The notes: generated by a model not told the origin, from the letters alone. Counted from the first letter of the stretch, positions 9,024-17,736 are shown. The stretch is DNA of 64,000 nt from Inhella proteolytica (GCF_016093275.1 NZ_JAEDAK010000011.1:1-64000), one strand, 5' to 3'. Made by a program: numbers and translations.

Positions 9024-9857
9024 TCAGACCTCGGTGCTGAGGGCCAGTTGCACGCCCTGCGCGCGCATGGCCTCGAAGAACTCGGCCTGCTGGGCCTCGA
9101 AGCCGGTGACGGGGCTGATGCAGTCGGTCAGCAGCACCAGCTTGTCCAGCTTGCGCGAGGGCAGATGCGCGGCCAGGTGCTCGACGGTGGCGCGCACACA
9201 GTGGCTGCCGGCCTCGCCGGCGATCAGCACGCGGTCAAAGCGGTCCAGCTCGGCCAGCAGAGTGGCGTTCAGCGTGGTGCGCACATCGCTCGGGTCGGGC
9301 ACCTCGGCCTGCAGCGCGCTGTAGTGCTCGGTCCAGGGGTTTTCGCCCTTGGTGACGATGGCCACCGAGCGCCCCTGCGCATCGGCCCAGGCATCCAGCG
9401 CGGCCTGCAGGCCGGCGTGCACGGTGTGGCCCCAGGTGCCCATCTGGCAGTGCACCGGCCACACCATCAGCGTGTAGCGGCCGCTGGCCTCCAGCGCGTC
9501 CAGGTAGGCCAGCACGCGCTCCAGCGCCTGGGCGTCGCGCGGGCGAAAAGCCCCGGCGCGCACCTGCGCGGCGGTGATGGGCGTGAACGGTGCCGGGGTG
9601 TGGCCGGCCAGATCGCGCCAGAAGCCGGGGTGGGCCACGTCGATGCGGTGGTGCGAATCCAGCGTCACCGTGATGGCGTCCAGCTTCGCGCCCAGGCGCT
9701 GCACCAGCGCGGCGGCGCGCAGCAGGTCGGCATGGGCTCCCGTCACCGGCAGCGCGGGTTGCAGGGGTTCTTCGCCTGGCATGGCGTGCGGCCGCCAGTT
9801 CTCGGGCAGGTCGCAGAAGTCGTTCTGCGGGTCGATCAGCAGCAGATGCGTGTGCAT
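9024..9857 (-). CDS. pncA: Nicotinamidase (isochorismatase fold, long form)
   Basis: The protein has 277 aa and hydrolyses nicotinamide to nicotinate. Asp9 ([10 protein letters not shown]) and Cys220 ([11 protein letters not shown]) are candidates for the catalytic Asp and Cys, and Lys170 (IVTKGENPW) for the lysine. Asp67, His69 and His76 ([16 protein letters not shown]) fit the metal site. It is longer than the usual 180-215 aa, mainly through inserts in the middle. The start at 9857 is preferred because an upstream in-frame ATG would lie inside the palindromic operator at 9899-9923. It heads the pncA-pncB-nadE operon. Confidence 0.88.
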   Translation of the reverse strand: MHTHLLLIDPQNDFCDLPENWRPHAMPGEEPLQPALPVTGAHADLLRAAALVQRLGAKLDAITVTLDSHHRIDVAHPGFWRDLAGHTPAPFTPITAAQVRAGAFRPRDAQALERVLAYLDALEASGRYTLMVWPVHCQMGTWGHTVHAGLQAALDAWADAQGRSVAIVTKGENPWTEHYSALQAEVPDPSDVRTTLNATLLAELDRFDRVLIAGEAGSHCVRATVEHLAAHLPSRKLDKLVLLTDCISPVTGFEAQQAEFFEAMRAQGVQLALSTEV

Positions 9858-9898
9858 GGTCTTCGTCCTTTTCGTCTGTGTGCGTGCCATCCTAAGCC

Positions 9899-9923
9899 TG
9901 TTAATTGCACTTTGCAATTAACA
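9899..9923. promoter_or_regulatory. Probable NrtR operator (25-bp perfect palindrome)
   Basis: TGTTAATTGCA and TGCAATTAACA are perfect 11-bp arms around a CTT centre. It is strikingly AT-rich for this genome and lies between the divergent starts of pncA (9857) and nrtR (9993). NrtR regulators of NAD metabolism bind palindromes in such positions, so this is the obvious candidate for control of the salvage operon and for autoregulation. The palindrome is seen directly. Its binding by NrtR is inferred. Confidence 0.85.
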
Positions 9924-9992
9924 AGACTTGATGCCGACCGCAGCCCCCGTGAATGGGTGCACGACCCGACCACGGGCGCTATCCTTGCTTCG

Positions 9993-10676
9993 GTGAACCG
10001 CACAACAAACTCCGAGAGCAAGCTGATCTGCACCGTGGACGTGGTGCTGCTGACCCTGCACGAGGGCCAGCTCCAGGTGCTGCTATTGAAGCGCGAACGC
10101 GAGCCCTTTGCCGGCGCCCTCGCCCTGCCTGGGGGGTATGTGCACGAGCAGGAGGACCAGGACTGCGCCGACGCCGCCCAGCGCGTGCTGCGCGACAAGC
10201 TCGGCCTGCAGAGCCCCTACCTGGAGCAGCTGGCCAGCTTCAGCGGCCCCGGGCGCGACCCGCGCGGCTGGTCGGTCTCGGTCGCCTACTTCGCCCTGGT
10301 GCCCGCGCTGGAGGCCCTGCCGGCCGGCGCGCAGTGGCGCCCCGTGGACAAGCTGCCCACCCTGCCCTTCGACCACGGCGCCATCGTGACTACCGCGCTG
10401 GAGCGGGTGCGCAACAAGAGCCAGTACTCGTCGCTGCCCGTGCACCTCTGCCCCGAGCCCTTCACGCTGCCGCAGCTGCAGGCGGTGTACGAGGCCCTGC
10501 TGGGCGAGCCGATCAACCCGGTGAGCTTCCGCCGCAAGATGGAGGAACTGGATGCGATTGAGGCGATCCCCGGCGCCAAGAGCAGCGGCGGGGCGCATCG
10601 GCCGGCGCAGCTGTATCGGGTGCGGGAGGGGTTTCGGGAGCGGTTGCGGGTGGTGGGACGGGGGTTGAAGGCGTGA
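9993..10676 (+). CDS. nrtR: NrtR-type Nudix-related transcriptional regulator of NAD salvage
   Basis: The product has about 227 aa from a GTG start. The N-terminal half is a Nudix fold (VVLLTLHEGQLQVLLLKRE, then LPGGYVHEQEDQDCADAAQR). The catalytic REXXEE core is replaced by RVLRDK, so hydrolysis is probably lost, as in NrtR regulators that only sense ADP-ribose. The C-terminal part (about 145-227) fits the winged-helix DNA-binding domain (FTLPQLQAVYEALLGEPIN, SFRRKMEELDAI). It is divergent from pncA-pncB-nadE with a palindrome between them. The start is uncertain, as another in-frame GTG lies at 9956. Confidence 0.9.
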   Translation: MNRTTNSESKLICTVDVVLLTLHEGQLQVLLLKREREPFAGALALPGGYVHEQEDQDCADAAQRVLRDKLGLQSPYLEQLASFSGPGRDPRGWSVSVAYFALVPALEALPAGAQWRPVDKLPTLPFDHGAIVTTALERVRNKSQYSSLPVHLCPEPFTLPQLQAVYEALLGEPINPVSFRRKMEELDAIEAIPGAKSSGGAHRPAQLYRVREGFRERLRVVGRGLKA

Positions 10677-10746
10677 CAGTGCGCGCAAATGGAAAGTTTG
10701 GATCCGCGCAGGTTTTGCTGCGACCCGGCGCAGAAGGAAACATTGC

Positions 10747-11343
10747 GTGAATCTGATTCTGGAGAAGACGACCCATCCGCCCTACTTCACCAATATGCGC
10801 TGGACGCTCGACGCCATGAATCTGAAGGCCGCAGCGTTCGACTGGTACGTGAGGGAGATCGAAGCCAACTGCGGCGAGTCCGTCTTTTCGGATGCCGATC
10901 GCTGGGTGGACGGCGATGAACTGCAGCGCGTGCTGGAAACGCATGAGATCCAGTTCATATGGGGTGTGTTCAGCGCCTTCCCGAAGGGCCAGCGCCTCGA
11001 CCTTCAAGACTTGAAGGGCGCTCCCAGCGATGGGCGCCCGTGGACCCGCGATCCACTGACCGATCCACTGCCCGGAGCCCTCTTTGAAATTGAGTGCTTT
11101 GACGGTGGCGCGACCCTGCTGATCGGCGTGCCGGATGAGGCGGGACGCTGCTTCTGCAAGGCTTTTCCAGATGCTCGCCCGCTGTCCAGTTCCGATTGGC
11201 AGCAAGGCTCACAGCAAGACGCCGACTGGGATGACCTGGTCACAGCCCGCGCCGAGCGGATCGAGCAGGGTGGCCCCACGCTGAGCCTGGATGAGCTGAA
11301 GTCCCTCGGACACTGGCGGAAGTCCTCGCAGAAGTCGCGCTGA
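10747..11343 (+). CDS. Hypothetical protein of 198 aa
   Basis: A GTG start at 10747 is preceded by AAGGAAA. The product is a soluble, acidic protein (MNLILEKTTHPPYFTNMRW, WVDGDELQRVLETHEIQFIW) with no signal peptide or membrane segment. Codon use is visibly less GC-biased than in neighbouring genes, suggesting recent acquisition. The size, composition and solitary position resemble immunity-type or polymorphic-toxin-associated proteins, but no motif supports that. I do not recognise a family. Confidence 0.7.
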   Translation: MNLILEKTTHPPYFTNMRWTLDAMNLKAAAFDWYVREIEANCGESVFSDADRWVDGDELQRVLETHEIQFIWGVFSAFPKGQRLDLQDLKGAPSDGRPWTRDPLTDPLPGALFEIECFDGGATLLIGVPDEAGRCFCKAFPDARPLSSSDWQQGSQQDADWDDLVTARAERIEQGGPTLSLDELKSLGHWRKSSQKSR

Positions 11344-11374
11344 ACCGCCCATTGCCTCAGCGGTCGGACCGGCA

Positions 11375-11620
11375 TCAGCCCCGCCGCCGCTCCCGCAACA
11401 TGAACAAGTAGAGCCCCTCCACCTTCTCCCGCGCCCAGGGCGTCTTGCGCAGCACCTTCAGGCTGGAGTTGATGCTGGGCTCCTGGCTGAAGCAGCGCAG
11501 CGCGATGCGTTCGCTCAGGCCCTGCCAGCCGTACTCGGCGACCAGCTCGGTCAGGATCTTTTCCAGCGTCATACCGTGCAGGGGGTTGCGCGGCTGTGGG
11601 GTGGGGGTCGGGTCGCTCAT
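11375..11620 (-). CDS. VF530 / DUF2132 family DNA-binding-type protein
   Basis: This small protein has 81 aa from the ATG ending at 11620; an ATG three codons upstream is an alternative. NPLHGMTLEKILTELVAEYG, LSERIALRCF, PSINSSLKVLRKTPWARE and KVEGLYL match the VF530/DUF2132 family (Vibrio VF530 and relatives), a compact helical fold suggested to bind DNA. The cellular role is unknown. It is monocistronic and convergent with the 10747 gene. Confidence 0.85.
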   Translation of the reverse strand: MSDPTPTPQPRNPLHGMTLEKILTELVAEYGWQGLSERIALRCFSQEPSINSSLKVLRKTPWAREKVEGLYLFMLRERRRG

Positions 11621-11690
11621 CGGCGCCATGCTGCCTCAAGTGGCGGCAGGCGGTGGCCGCGATGATGCGGCCCCCCTCGCTTCCACCCCC

Positions 11691-11984
11691 ATGATGAGCC
11701 GCCTGCTGAAGTTACTGACCCCGCTGCTGGCGCTGGCCGCCCTGCACAGCGCCCCCGCGCAGGCCGCCGTGAGCGTGCAGTACTACAACCGCGACAGCCA
11801 GATCCACATCTGGGAAGCCTGGTGCGGCGGCAGCCGCTACAGCGTGCGCTTCGATGCCAATGCCTCGGGCACCACCACGATTCCGGGCGAAGGCCCCTGC
11901 AGGGTGAAGACGCCGCATGGCGAGGTGCGCCTGGGTCAGGGCGCGCACATCGAGATCAAGGACGGCAAGATCCGGATCCAGTAG
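11691..11984 (+). CDS. Small secreted protein
   Basis: The product has 97 aa. Residues 1-25 (MMSRLLKLLTPLLALAALHS, then APAQA) form a clear signal peptide with an AQA cleavage site. The mature part of about 72 residues is beta-rich, with two cysteines (WCGGSRY and GPCRV) that could form a disulfide, and ends in EIKDGKIRIQ. It should be periplasmic. No family is recognised. Confidence 0.65.
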   Translation: MMSRLLKLLTPLLALAALHSAPAQAAVSVQYYNRDSQIHIWEAWCGGSRYSVRFDANASGTTTIPGEGPCRVKTPHGEVRLGQGAHIEIKDGKIRIQ

Positions 11985-12119
11985 CAGCCAGCGCTCGGCG
12001 GCCCGGCCCGGGTTGCAGCTGGTGCAGCCCAAAGCACCATCCGTCGCACAGCGCCGCGGCGCCCGGGCGCGCTCCGCAAGACTGCCGGCCCTCTGCACCA
12101 TGCGCCCCGCGCCGCCGCC

Positions 12120-13442
12120 ATGAAACCCCTGCGTTTGCTTGCCGCCTTGCTCGCCCCGCTGCTCCTGTTGCTGCTGTGCCTGGCCGGCCCCGCGCGGGCC
12201 GACGAGGGGCCGGACCCGAAGGCGCCCATCGCCGTGGCGCCGGTGGACGACGCCTGGCGTGCCGCCCTGCCGCGTGACGCCCAGCTCGCCACCCAGGCCT
12301 ATCTGGACCGGCTGGCCCCGGCCGCCGTGCAGCGCGCCAACCAGTACGAGGAAGGCGGCTACTGGCTGCAGCTGGCGGAGTTCCTGCTCGGCCTGGGGGT
12401 GGCGGCGCTGATGCTGGGCGGGCGCCGTTCGGCGCGGGTGCGCGACTGGACGCAGCGCGTGGGCCGCCGGCCCCTTTTCCGCGACGGCCTGTACGGCGCC
12501 GTGTACGGCTTCAGCGCCGCAGTACTGATGCTGCCGCTGCGCTTCTACCAAGGCCATGTGCGCGAGCACGCCTATGGCATGTCCACCCAAAGCGTGGGCG
12601 CCTGGTGGGGCGAGTGGGCCATCGGCCTGGGCCTCGAAGCCCTGGGCGCGGCCCTGGTGGTGGCGCTGCTGTATGCGGTGATCCGGCGCGCCGGCGCGCA
12701 CTGGTGGCTCTGGGGCACGGCCCTGTGCGGCGGCCTGCTGGCGCTGCTGCTGCTGGTGCACCCGGTGTGGATCGCACCGCTCTTCAACACCTACACCCCG
12801 CTCGAACCCGGGCCGGTGCGCAGCGCAGTGCTGGCGATGGCGCAGGCCAATGGCGTGCCCACGGCCGAGGTCTACACCTTCGACGCCTCGCGCCAGACGC
12901 AGCGCATCAGCGCCAACGTCAGCGGTCTGGGCAGCTCGGCCCAGGTGCGGCTGAACGACAACCTGCTCAAGCGCACTTCACTGCCCGAGATCCGCGCGGT
13001 GATGGGCCACGAGCTCGGTCACTACGTGCTGAACCACGGTCTGAAGATGCTGATGCAGTTCACGCTGCTGATCCTGTTCGGCTTCCTGTTCTGCCAATGG
13101 GCGCTGAGCCGCCTGTTCGCCCACTTCGGCGCGCGCTGGGGCACGCAGGCGGTGGGCGATGTGGCCAGCCTGCCGCTGCTGGCCGCGGTGTTCTCGTTCT
13201 TCATGCTGCTGGCCACGCCGGTGTTCAACACCATCGTGCGCACGCAGGAAATCGAGGCCGACCGCTTCGGCCTGAACCTGGCCCGCGACCCGCACGGCTT
13301 TGCCGAGGCGATGCTGAAGCTGGCCGACTACCGCAAGCCCGACCCCGGCGCGCTGGAAGAGTTCGTGTTCTTCCACCACCCGAGCGCCCGCCACCGCATC
13401 CATGACGCGATGCGCTGGCGCGAGGCGATGGGGACGCCCTAA
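12120..13442 (+). CDS. M48 family integral-membrane metalloprotease (Ste24/CAAX-protease-like)
   Basis: The protein has 440 aa. An N-terminal signal-like segment is followed by several membrane spans (about 84-100, 130-142, 165-190 and 197-215). The zinc site is HELGH (His297, Glu298, His301), and the distal ligand lies in TQEIEADRFGLN. RISANVSGLGSSAQVRLND precedes it, as in M48 peptidases. Eukaryotic Ste24 trims prenylated proteins; bacterial members are thought to act in membrane protein quality control. The substrate here is not known. Confidence 0.9.
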   Translation: MKPLRLLAALLAPLLLLLLCLAGPARADEGPDPKAPIAVAPVDDAWRAALPRDAQLATQAYLDRLAPAAVQRANQYEEGGYWLQLAEFLLGLGVAALMLGGRRSARVRDWTQRVGRRPLFRDGLYGAVYGFSAAVLMLPLRFYQGHVREHAYGMSTQSVGAWWGEWAIGLGLEALGAALVVALLYAVIRRAGAHWWLWGTALCGGLLALLLLVHPVWIAPLFNTYTPLEPGPVRSAVLAMAQANGVPTAEVYTFDASRQTQRISANVSGLGSSAQVRLNDNLLKRTSLPEIRAVMGHELGHYVLNHGLKMLMQFTLLILFGFLFCQWALSRLFAHFGARWGTQAVGDVASLPLLAAVFSFFMLLATPVFNTIVRTQEIEADRFGLNLARDPHGFAEAMLKLADYRKPDPGALEEFVFFHHPSARHRIHDAMRWREAMGTP

Positions 13443-13723
13443 GCCCTGCCCATGCCGCTGCTGGCTGGCGGCGCCGGCTGCACGGCCTGGCCGCTGTCCG
13501 GCGGGCCCAGCACCCAGGGCGAGGCGGCCTGCTGGGCATGCAGGTACAGCCAGGCGGCCAGGCCGAGCAGCAAGGCCAGCAGCAGCAGGCCGGCCAGGCG
13601 GCGCCACAGGCTGACGGGCGCGCGCCGCGAGGGCAGGCCGCGCGGCCTCAGGGGTTCGCGGGCACGGCGGCGGTGGATCTCGTGATCCTCCTGCCAGGGG
13701 TTGGAAGTGCGTTGCGGGTCCAT
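13439..13723 (-). CDS. Small single-span membrane protein
   Basis: The gene encodes 94 aa. A basic N-terminal region (HRRRAREPLRPRGLPSRR) precedes one transmembrane helix at about 41-63 (LAGLLLLALLLGLAAWLYLH). A Pro-rich C-terminus overlaps the end of the M48 protease gene by 4 bases on the opposite strand. I do not recognise the family and no good ribosome site is visible, so the call is moderate. Confidence 0.5.
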   Translation of the reverse strand: MDPQRTSNPWQEDHEIHRRRAREPLRPRGLPSRRAPVSLWRRLAGLLLLALLLGLAAWLYLHAQQAASPWVLGPPDSGQAVQPAPPASSGMGRA

Positions 13724-13834
13724 GCGGAGCGGAAAAGGGTCGGCGCGATCCGGCCGGACCGCCAGGGCCGCAGTCTGAAAGCGGCGCCGCGCGCCGAATG
13801 TGGGAGCAGCGCGCGATCGCCTGTAGGACGGTGG

Positions 13835-14416
13835 CTAGGGCGCGCCGCTCGGGGCGCCCTTTTCGCCCCCGTCCTGGTCGCCGTCCTTCTCCCAGTAACC
13901 GCTGGCCAGCAGGCGCTTGCGCAGCTGGGCCCGGGCACGGTGCAGGCGACTCTTCACCGCCTCCAGGCTCAGGCCCAGCTGGGCTGCCACCTCGGGGGCA
14001 CTCAGCTCCTGCACATCGCGCAATAGCAGCACCTCGCGGTGGGGCGGGCTCAGCGCCGCGAGCGCGCGCTGCAGGTCCAGGCGCAGGTCGATGGGCAGGC
14101 CGGCGGCGGCCGGCTGCTCGGCCTCGGGCAGCTCGTCCAGGGGTTCGGCCGTCTCGCGGCCCCGCCACTGGCGCCGGCACTCGCGCTCGACGATGCGGAA
14201 CAGCCAGCTCGCGAAGGTGGCGACCGTGCGCAACGCACCGAGCTTGCGGTAGAGCTGCCAGAGCGCGTGCTGCACGGCGTCCTCGGCGTCCTCGGCCTGG
14301 CGGCAGCTGCGGCGCGCAAAGCGCCTCAGATCGGGCTGGCAGACGGCCAGCAGCTCGGTCAGGGCGGCGGCCTCGCCGCGCTGCGCCGCCTCGATCAGTG
14401 CCGGCTGGACGCGCAT
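13835..14416 (-). CDS. ECF-type RNA polymerase sigma factor
   Basis: The product has 193 aa. Region 2 (about 8-80) contains DAEDAVQHALWQLYRKLG and FASWLFRIVERECRR. Region 4 (about 120-178) contains LSPPHREVLLLRDVQELSA, EVAAQLGLSLEAVKSRLHRA and RAQLRKRL, the helix-turn-helix for the -35 element. The gene is coupled by an ATGA overlap to the upstream DUF2892-like membrane protein. No typical anti-sigma factor lies beside it. Its regulon and signal are unknown. Confidence 0.9.
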   Translation of the reverse strand: MRVQPALIEAAQRGEAAALTELLAVCQPDLRRFARRSCRQAEDAEDAVQHALWQLYRKLGALRTVATFASWLFRIVERECRRQWRGRETAEPLDELPEAEQPAAAGLPIDLRLDLQRALAALSPPHREVLLLRDVQELSAPEVAAQLGLSLEAVKSRLHRARAQLRKRLLASGYWEKDGDQDGGEKGAPSGAP

Positions 14417-14625
14417 CAAGGCCGACGCTCCAGGCTGCAGCGCCCCAGCAGCGCGCAGGCTGGGCAGAAGCCGGCCAGGGCCGTCAGCGCCAGGATGGCA
14501 GCCGTGGCCAGGGTCAGCAGCAGCCAGGGGCCGCTGGCCAGGGGCACCAGGCCCAGCAGCATCAGGGCGGCCAGGCCGCGCAGCAGGCGTTCCCAGCGGG
14601 GCAGTTTGCTTTTGAAGAGAGACAT
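14416..14625 (-). CDS. DUF2892 (YgaP-like) small membrane protein
   Basis: The protein has 69 aa, with two hydrophobic segments (about 14-30 and 33-52) and the signature GFCPACALLGRCS near the C-terminus. This matches the DUF2892 membrane module best known from YgaP. Its two cysteines recall the GFCP-type motif of the family. Its stop overlaps the start of the ECF sigma gene, so the two are translationally coupled. A role in sensing or anchoring for that sigma factor is possible but not shown. Confidence 0.75.
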   Translation of the reverse strand: MSLFKSKLPRWERLLRGLAALMLLGLVPLASGPWLLLTLATAAILALTALAGFCPACALLGRCSLERRP

Positions 14626-14823
14626 GGGGGACAAAGGAGGGAAGTGGTTGACCCTTGTCTGGAGGCAGGCGGGCGGCAAAAGGATTCGGCCGACCGCGAA
14701 TTCTTTCCTGCACTCGGCGGCCTTCAGCCATCGGCTTCGGCGAACCCCAGGCGAACGCCACTTGCGCGCGCCGGGGCTTTCGCCAACAGTGCCGCCCTTC
14801 CCAAGTCCGGCGCCTGCCCCATC

Positions 14824-16251
14824 GTGTCCAGCATTCCTGTTCCCTCCTCCACCGCCGCGGCGGTGCCTTCCGCCGGCCCGGCCGGCCGCAGCTTTCTCGG
14901 CCACCCGGTGGGCCTGGGCTGGCTGGCCTTCTGCGAGTTCTGGGAGCGCTTCTCCTACTACGGCATGCAGGCCCTGTTGGTGCTCTACCTCAGCAACCAC
15001 CTGTTCCTGCCGGAGCACGCCGGCAGCGTGGCCGGCCTGCAGACGCTGCGCGGCTGGATCGAGGGCGTCACCGGCCCGCGCTCGCCGCAGCAACTCGCCT
15101 CGGTGGTGTTCGGGCTGTATGCGGGTCTGGTCTATCTGACGCCGATCTTCGGCGGCCTGCTGGCCGACCGCTGGCTCGGCCGCACGCGCACCGTCGTCAT
15201 CGGCGCCAGCCTGATGGCGGCCGGCCATTTCCTGATGGCCTTCGAAGCCGCGCTGCTGCCGGCCCTGGGCTGCCTGCTGCTGGGCGTGGGCTGCTTCAAG
15301 GGCAATATCGCCGCGCAGGTGGGCGATCTGTACGTGCCGGGTGACCAACGCCGCGCCTCGGCCTTCCAGATCTTCATGCTGGCGGTGCAGGTCGCCGTGA
15401 TCGCCTCGCCCATCGTGTGCGGCACGCTGGGCGAGAAGATCGGCTGGCACTGGGGCTTCGGCGCGGCCGGCGTGGGCATGCTGATCGGGCTGCTGATCTA
15501 CCTGGCCGGGCGCAAGCACCTGCCGCCCGAGCTGCCGCGCGGCCAGGCCGCACGCGCCGCCACTGCACCGGCCGAAAGGCTCGGCCGCGAAGGCTGGGCG
15601 CGCCTGCTGCTGCTCGTCGGCCTGCTGCCGCTGCTGATGCTCTCCATCGTCGGCAACCAGCAGTTCAACAACGCCTACCCGCTGTGGTCGCAGAAGCACA
15701 TGGACCTGCTGCTCTGGGGCTTCCAGGTGCCGGTGAGCTGGCTGCAGGCGGTGGATGCGGCGGTGAGCCTGGGCACGATGCTGGCCTCGATCGCCTTCTG
15801 GCGCTGGTGGGCCACCAAGCGCCGCGAGCCGGATGAGCTGAGCAAGATGGCGCTGGGCTCGCTGATTGCCGCCTGTGCCCCGGCCCTCTTGATCCTGGCC
15901 GCGCAGCAGATCGAGAGCAATGGCGCCAAGATCAGCCCGCTCTGGACCCTGGGCTACACGCTGATCAACAACCTGGGCTTCGCCAACATCCTGCCGGTGG
16001 GCCTGGCGCTGTACTCGCGCGTCTCGCCGGTGCGCCTGCAGGGCGTGCTGATCGGCGTGTACTACCTGCACCTGTTCTTCGGCAACAGCTTCGTGGGCTG
16101 GCTGGCGGGCCTGCTGGACGAGATGCCCGGCACGCAGTTCTGGGCCCTGCACGCGGTGCTGGTGGCCAGCGCGGGCGTGGGTCTGATCGTGGTGAAGCTG
16201 GTGTTCGGGAAGTTGCTGGCGCCGCAGCCGACTCAGGCCGTGGCGAGCTGA
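14824..16251 (+). CDS. POT/PTR family proton-dependent peptide transporter
   Basis: The product has 475 aa from a GTG start at 14824. It is a multi-span major facilitator of the peptide transporter type. The hallmark FCEFWERFSYYGMQALLVLY lies at about residues 38-57 in the first helix, including the ExxERFxYY motif for proton coupling. GGLLADRWLGRTRTVVIGAS and VGCFKGNIAAQVGDLY follow. It should import di- and tripeptides across the inner membrane. Its 3' end overlaps the convergent glycosyltransferase gene by 19 bases. The exact start is uncertain. Confidence 0.9.
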   Translation: MSSIPVPSSTAAAVPSAGPAGRSFLGHPVGLGWLAFCEFWERFSYYGMQALLVLYLSNHLFLPEHAGSVAGLQTLRGWIEGVTGPRSPQQLASVVFGLYAGLVYLTPIFGGLLADRWLGRTRTVVIGASLMAAGHFLMAFEAALLPALGCLLLGVGCFKGNIAAQVGDLYVPGDQRRASAFQIFMLAVQVAVIASPIVCGTLGEKIGWHWGFGAAGVGMLIGLLIYLAGRKHLPPELPRGQAARAATAPAERLGREGWARLLLLVGLLPLLMLSIVGNQQFNNAYPLWSQKHMDLLLWGFQVPVSWLQAVDAAVSLGTMLASIAFWRWWATKRREPDELSKMALGSLIAACAPALLILAAQQIESNGAKISPLWTLGYTLINNLGFANILPVGLALYSRVSPVRLQGVLIGVYYLHLFFGNSFVGWLAGLLDEMPGTQFWALHAVLVASAGVGLIVVKLVFGKLLAPQPTQAVAS

Positions 16252-17516
16252 GGCGCACAACGCGCCAGGATCGCCTCGCAAGCCTGCGCCATCGCCTGCC
16301 CCGGGCCTTGCAGGCGCGGGGCCAGGGCCTGGCAGCGGGCGCGCAGGGCGGCGTCGCCCAGCAGGGCGGTGAGCGCGCCGGCGGCGCGCTCGGCACGGTA
16401 GTGGGCGGGCAGCAGCTCGCGCGCCACGCCCAGGTCGATGAGTCGGCGGGCGTTGTCGAACTGGTCATAGGCCTGGGGCCGCACCAGCTGCGACAGGCCG
16501 GCGCGCAGGGCCTGGGCGCTGGTGCCGATGCCGCCGTGGTGCACCAGCGCCGCCAGCTGGGGCAGCAGCCGGGCATAGGGCGCAAAGGGCACATGCAGCA
16601 GCTGCGGTGGCAGCTGTGCCGGCACCTGCTCGGGGAAGTGGCTGAGCAGCAGGCCGCGCAGCCCGGCCTGCGCACAGGCCTGGGCAGATTCCGCAAAGAA
16701 GCCGCGTGCCGTGGCGGTAGCCGTGCCGGCGCTGAAGCCGACCGGCGCGGGGCCGGCGGCCAGGAACGCCTGCAGCGCCTGCGGCAGCGGAGCAGCATGG
16801 GCCGGGTCGTCGAGCGGGAAGTCGAGCAGCTGCAGGTGCGCAGGCCAGTCGACGGGGGGCGGGGCGAACCAGGCCGGGAACAGACCCAGCAGCGCGTCGC
16901 TGCGGTGGATCCAGTCGTTGAACAGATCGCGCACCGGCGCCAGGCCGAGCCGGGCACGCAGCTGGTTGAGCGGCGTGCGGAAATGCGGCTCCATGAAGGC
17001 CTTGTCCATCAGCCACCAGGCCAGGCGCTTCAAGGCCCGCGGCGTGCCGCTGCCCAGCTCCTGCAGCGCATGCGGGCCCACGCGAGCCGGCTGCAGCGTG
17101 GAGCGGATGGCCGCCGGCGCGAGGTGCACGGTGGCACAGGGCATGCCGGTGGTTTCTGCCGCCAGGCGGTGCGAGAACTGCAGCGCGCTGCCGATGAGCA
17201 CGCTGCCGGCCGGGTCGATGTCGGCACGCATGGCCTCATAGCAGGGCGCCAGCAGCGCGGCCAGTTCCTGCGCCACGCGCGCCATCGCTTGGTCAGGCTT
17301 GGCGTCGCTGAGTTGGGCGAACAGGCGGTGGTAATCCGCCACCTCGCCCACCGGCCGGAACTGCACTCTGCTGGGGGCGAGTGCCGCTTCGAAGTAGGGG
17401 TTGGCAAAGAAATGGACGCGATGGCCGCGCCGCACAAACTCGGCCGCCAGGGCAGCAAAGGGCAGCACATCGCCATGGCTGCCGAAGCTGGCGATCAGGA
17501 TGCGCGGAAGGCTCAC
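16233..17516 (-). CDS. UGT/YjiC-type glycosyltransferase (GT1)
   Basis: The protein has 427 aa from a GTG at 17514-17516. The N-terminus RILIASFGSHGDVLPFAALA is the acceptor-side Rossmann start of GT1 enzymes that act on small lipophilic acceptors. The C-terminal donor site has FAPYARLLPQLAALVHHGG followed by IGTSAQAL, the HHGGxGT signature. Known relatives glycosylate sterols, macrolides, rhamnolipid precursors or carotenoids. The acceptor here cannot be inferred. It is divergent from the cupin gene at 17737. Confidence 0.85.
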   Translation of the reverse strand: MSLPRILIASFGSHGDVLPFAALAAEFVRRGHRVHFFANPYFEAALAPSRVQFRPVGEVADYHRLFAQLSDAKPDQAMARVAQELAALLAPCYEAMRADIDPAGSVLIGSALQFSHRLAAETTGMPCATVHLAPAAIRSTLQPARVGPHALQELGSGTPRALKRLAWWLMDKAFMEPHFRTPLNQLRARLGLAPVRDLFNDWIHRSDALLGLFPAWFAPPPVDWPAHLQLLDFPLDDPAHAAPLPQALQAFLAAGPAPVGFSAGTATATARGFFAESAQACAQAGLRGLLLSHFPEQVPAQLPPQLLHVPFAPYARLLPQLAALVHHGGIGTSAQALRAGLSQLVRPQAYDQFDNARRLIDLGVARELLPAHYRAERAAGALTALLGDAALRARCQALAPRLQGPGQAMAQACEAILARCAPQLATA

Positions 17517-17658
17517 GCTTGAAGGGGTGCAAGGGCCGGGCAGGCGGGAGCGCCAGTGTCCGGCCCGAGCGCCGGGCTGGCCGCCACAAACCCCCGGACT
17601 GGGGAGAGGGTGCCGAATGGCAGGGGGTTGGCCAACCCCGCGCCCCGCTGCCGTGCTG

Positions 17659-17683
17659 GATTGATAGACCCAGCGCATCAATC
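17659..17683. promoter_or_regulatory. Inverted repeat in the divergent glycosyltransferase/cupin promoter region
   Basis: GATTGAT (17659-17665) and ATCAATC (17677-17683) flank 11 bases. They are AT-rich against the local background and lie 54 bases before the cupin start. A separate 16-bp perfect palindrome, GGGGTTGGCCAACCCC, is at 17624-17639. Either could be an operator; no cognate regulator gene is adjacent. Confidence 0.35.
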
Positions 17684-17736
17684 CCGGCCAAGGATTGCAT
17701 TGGACGGCAGCGCCCGGCGCGCCCAGCATCGCGGCC

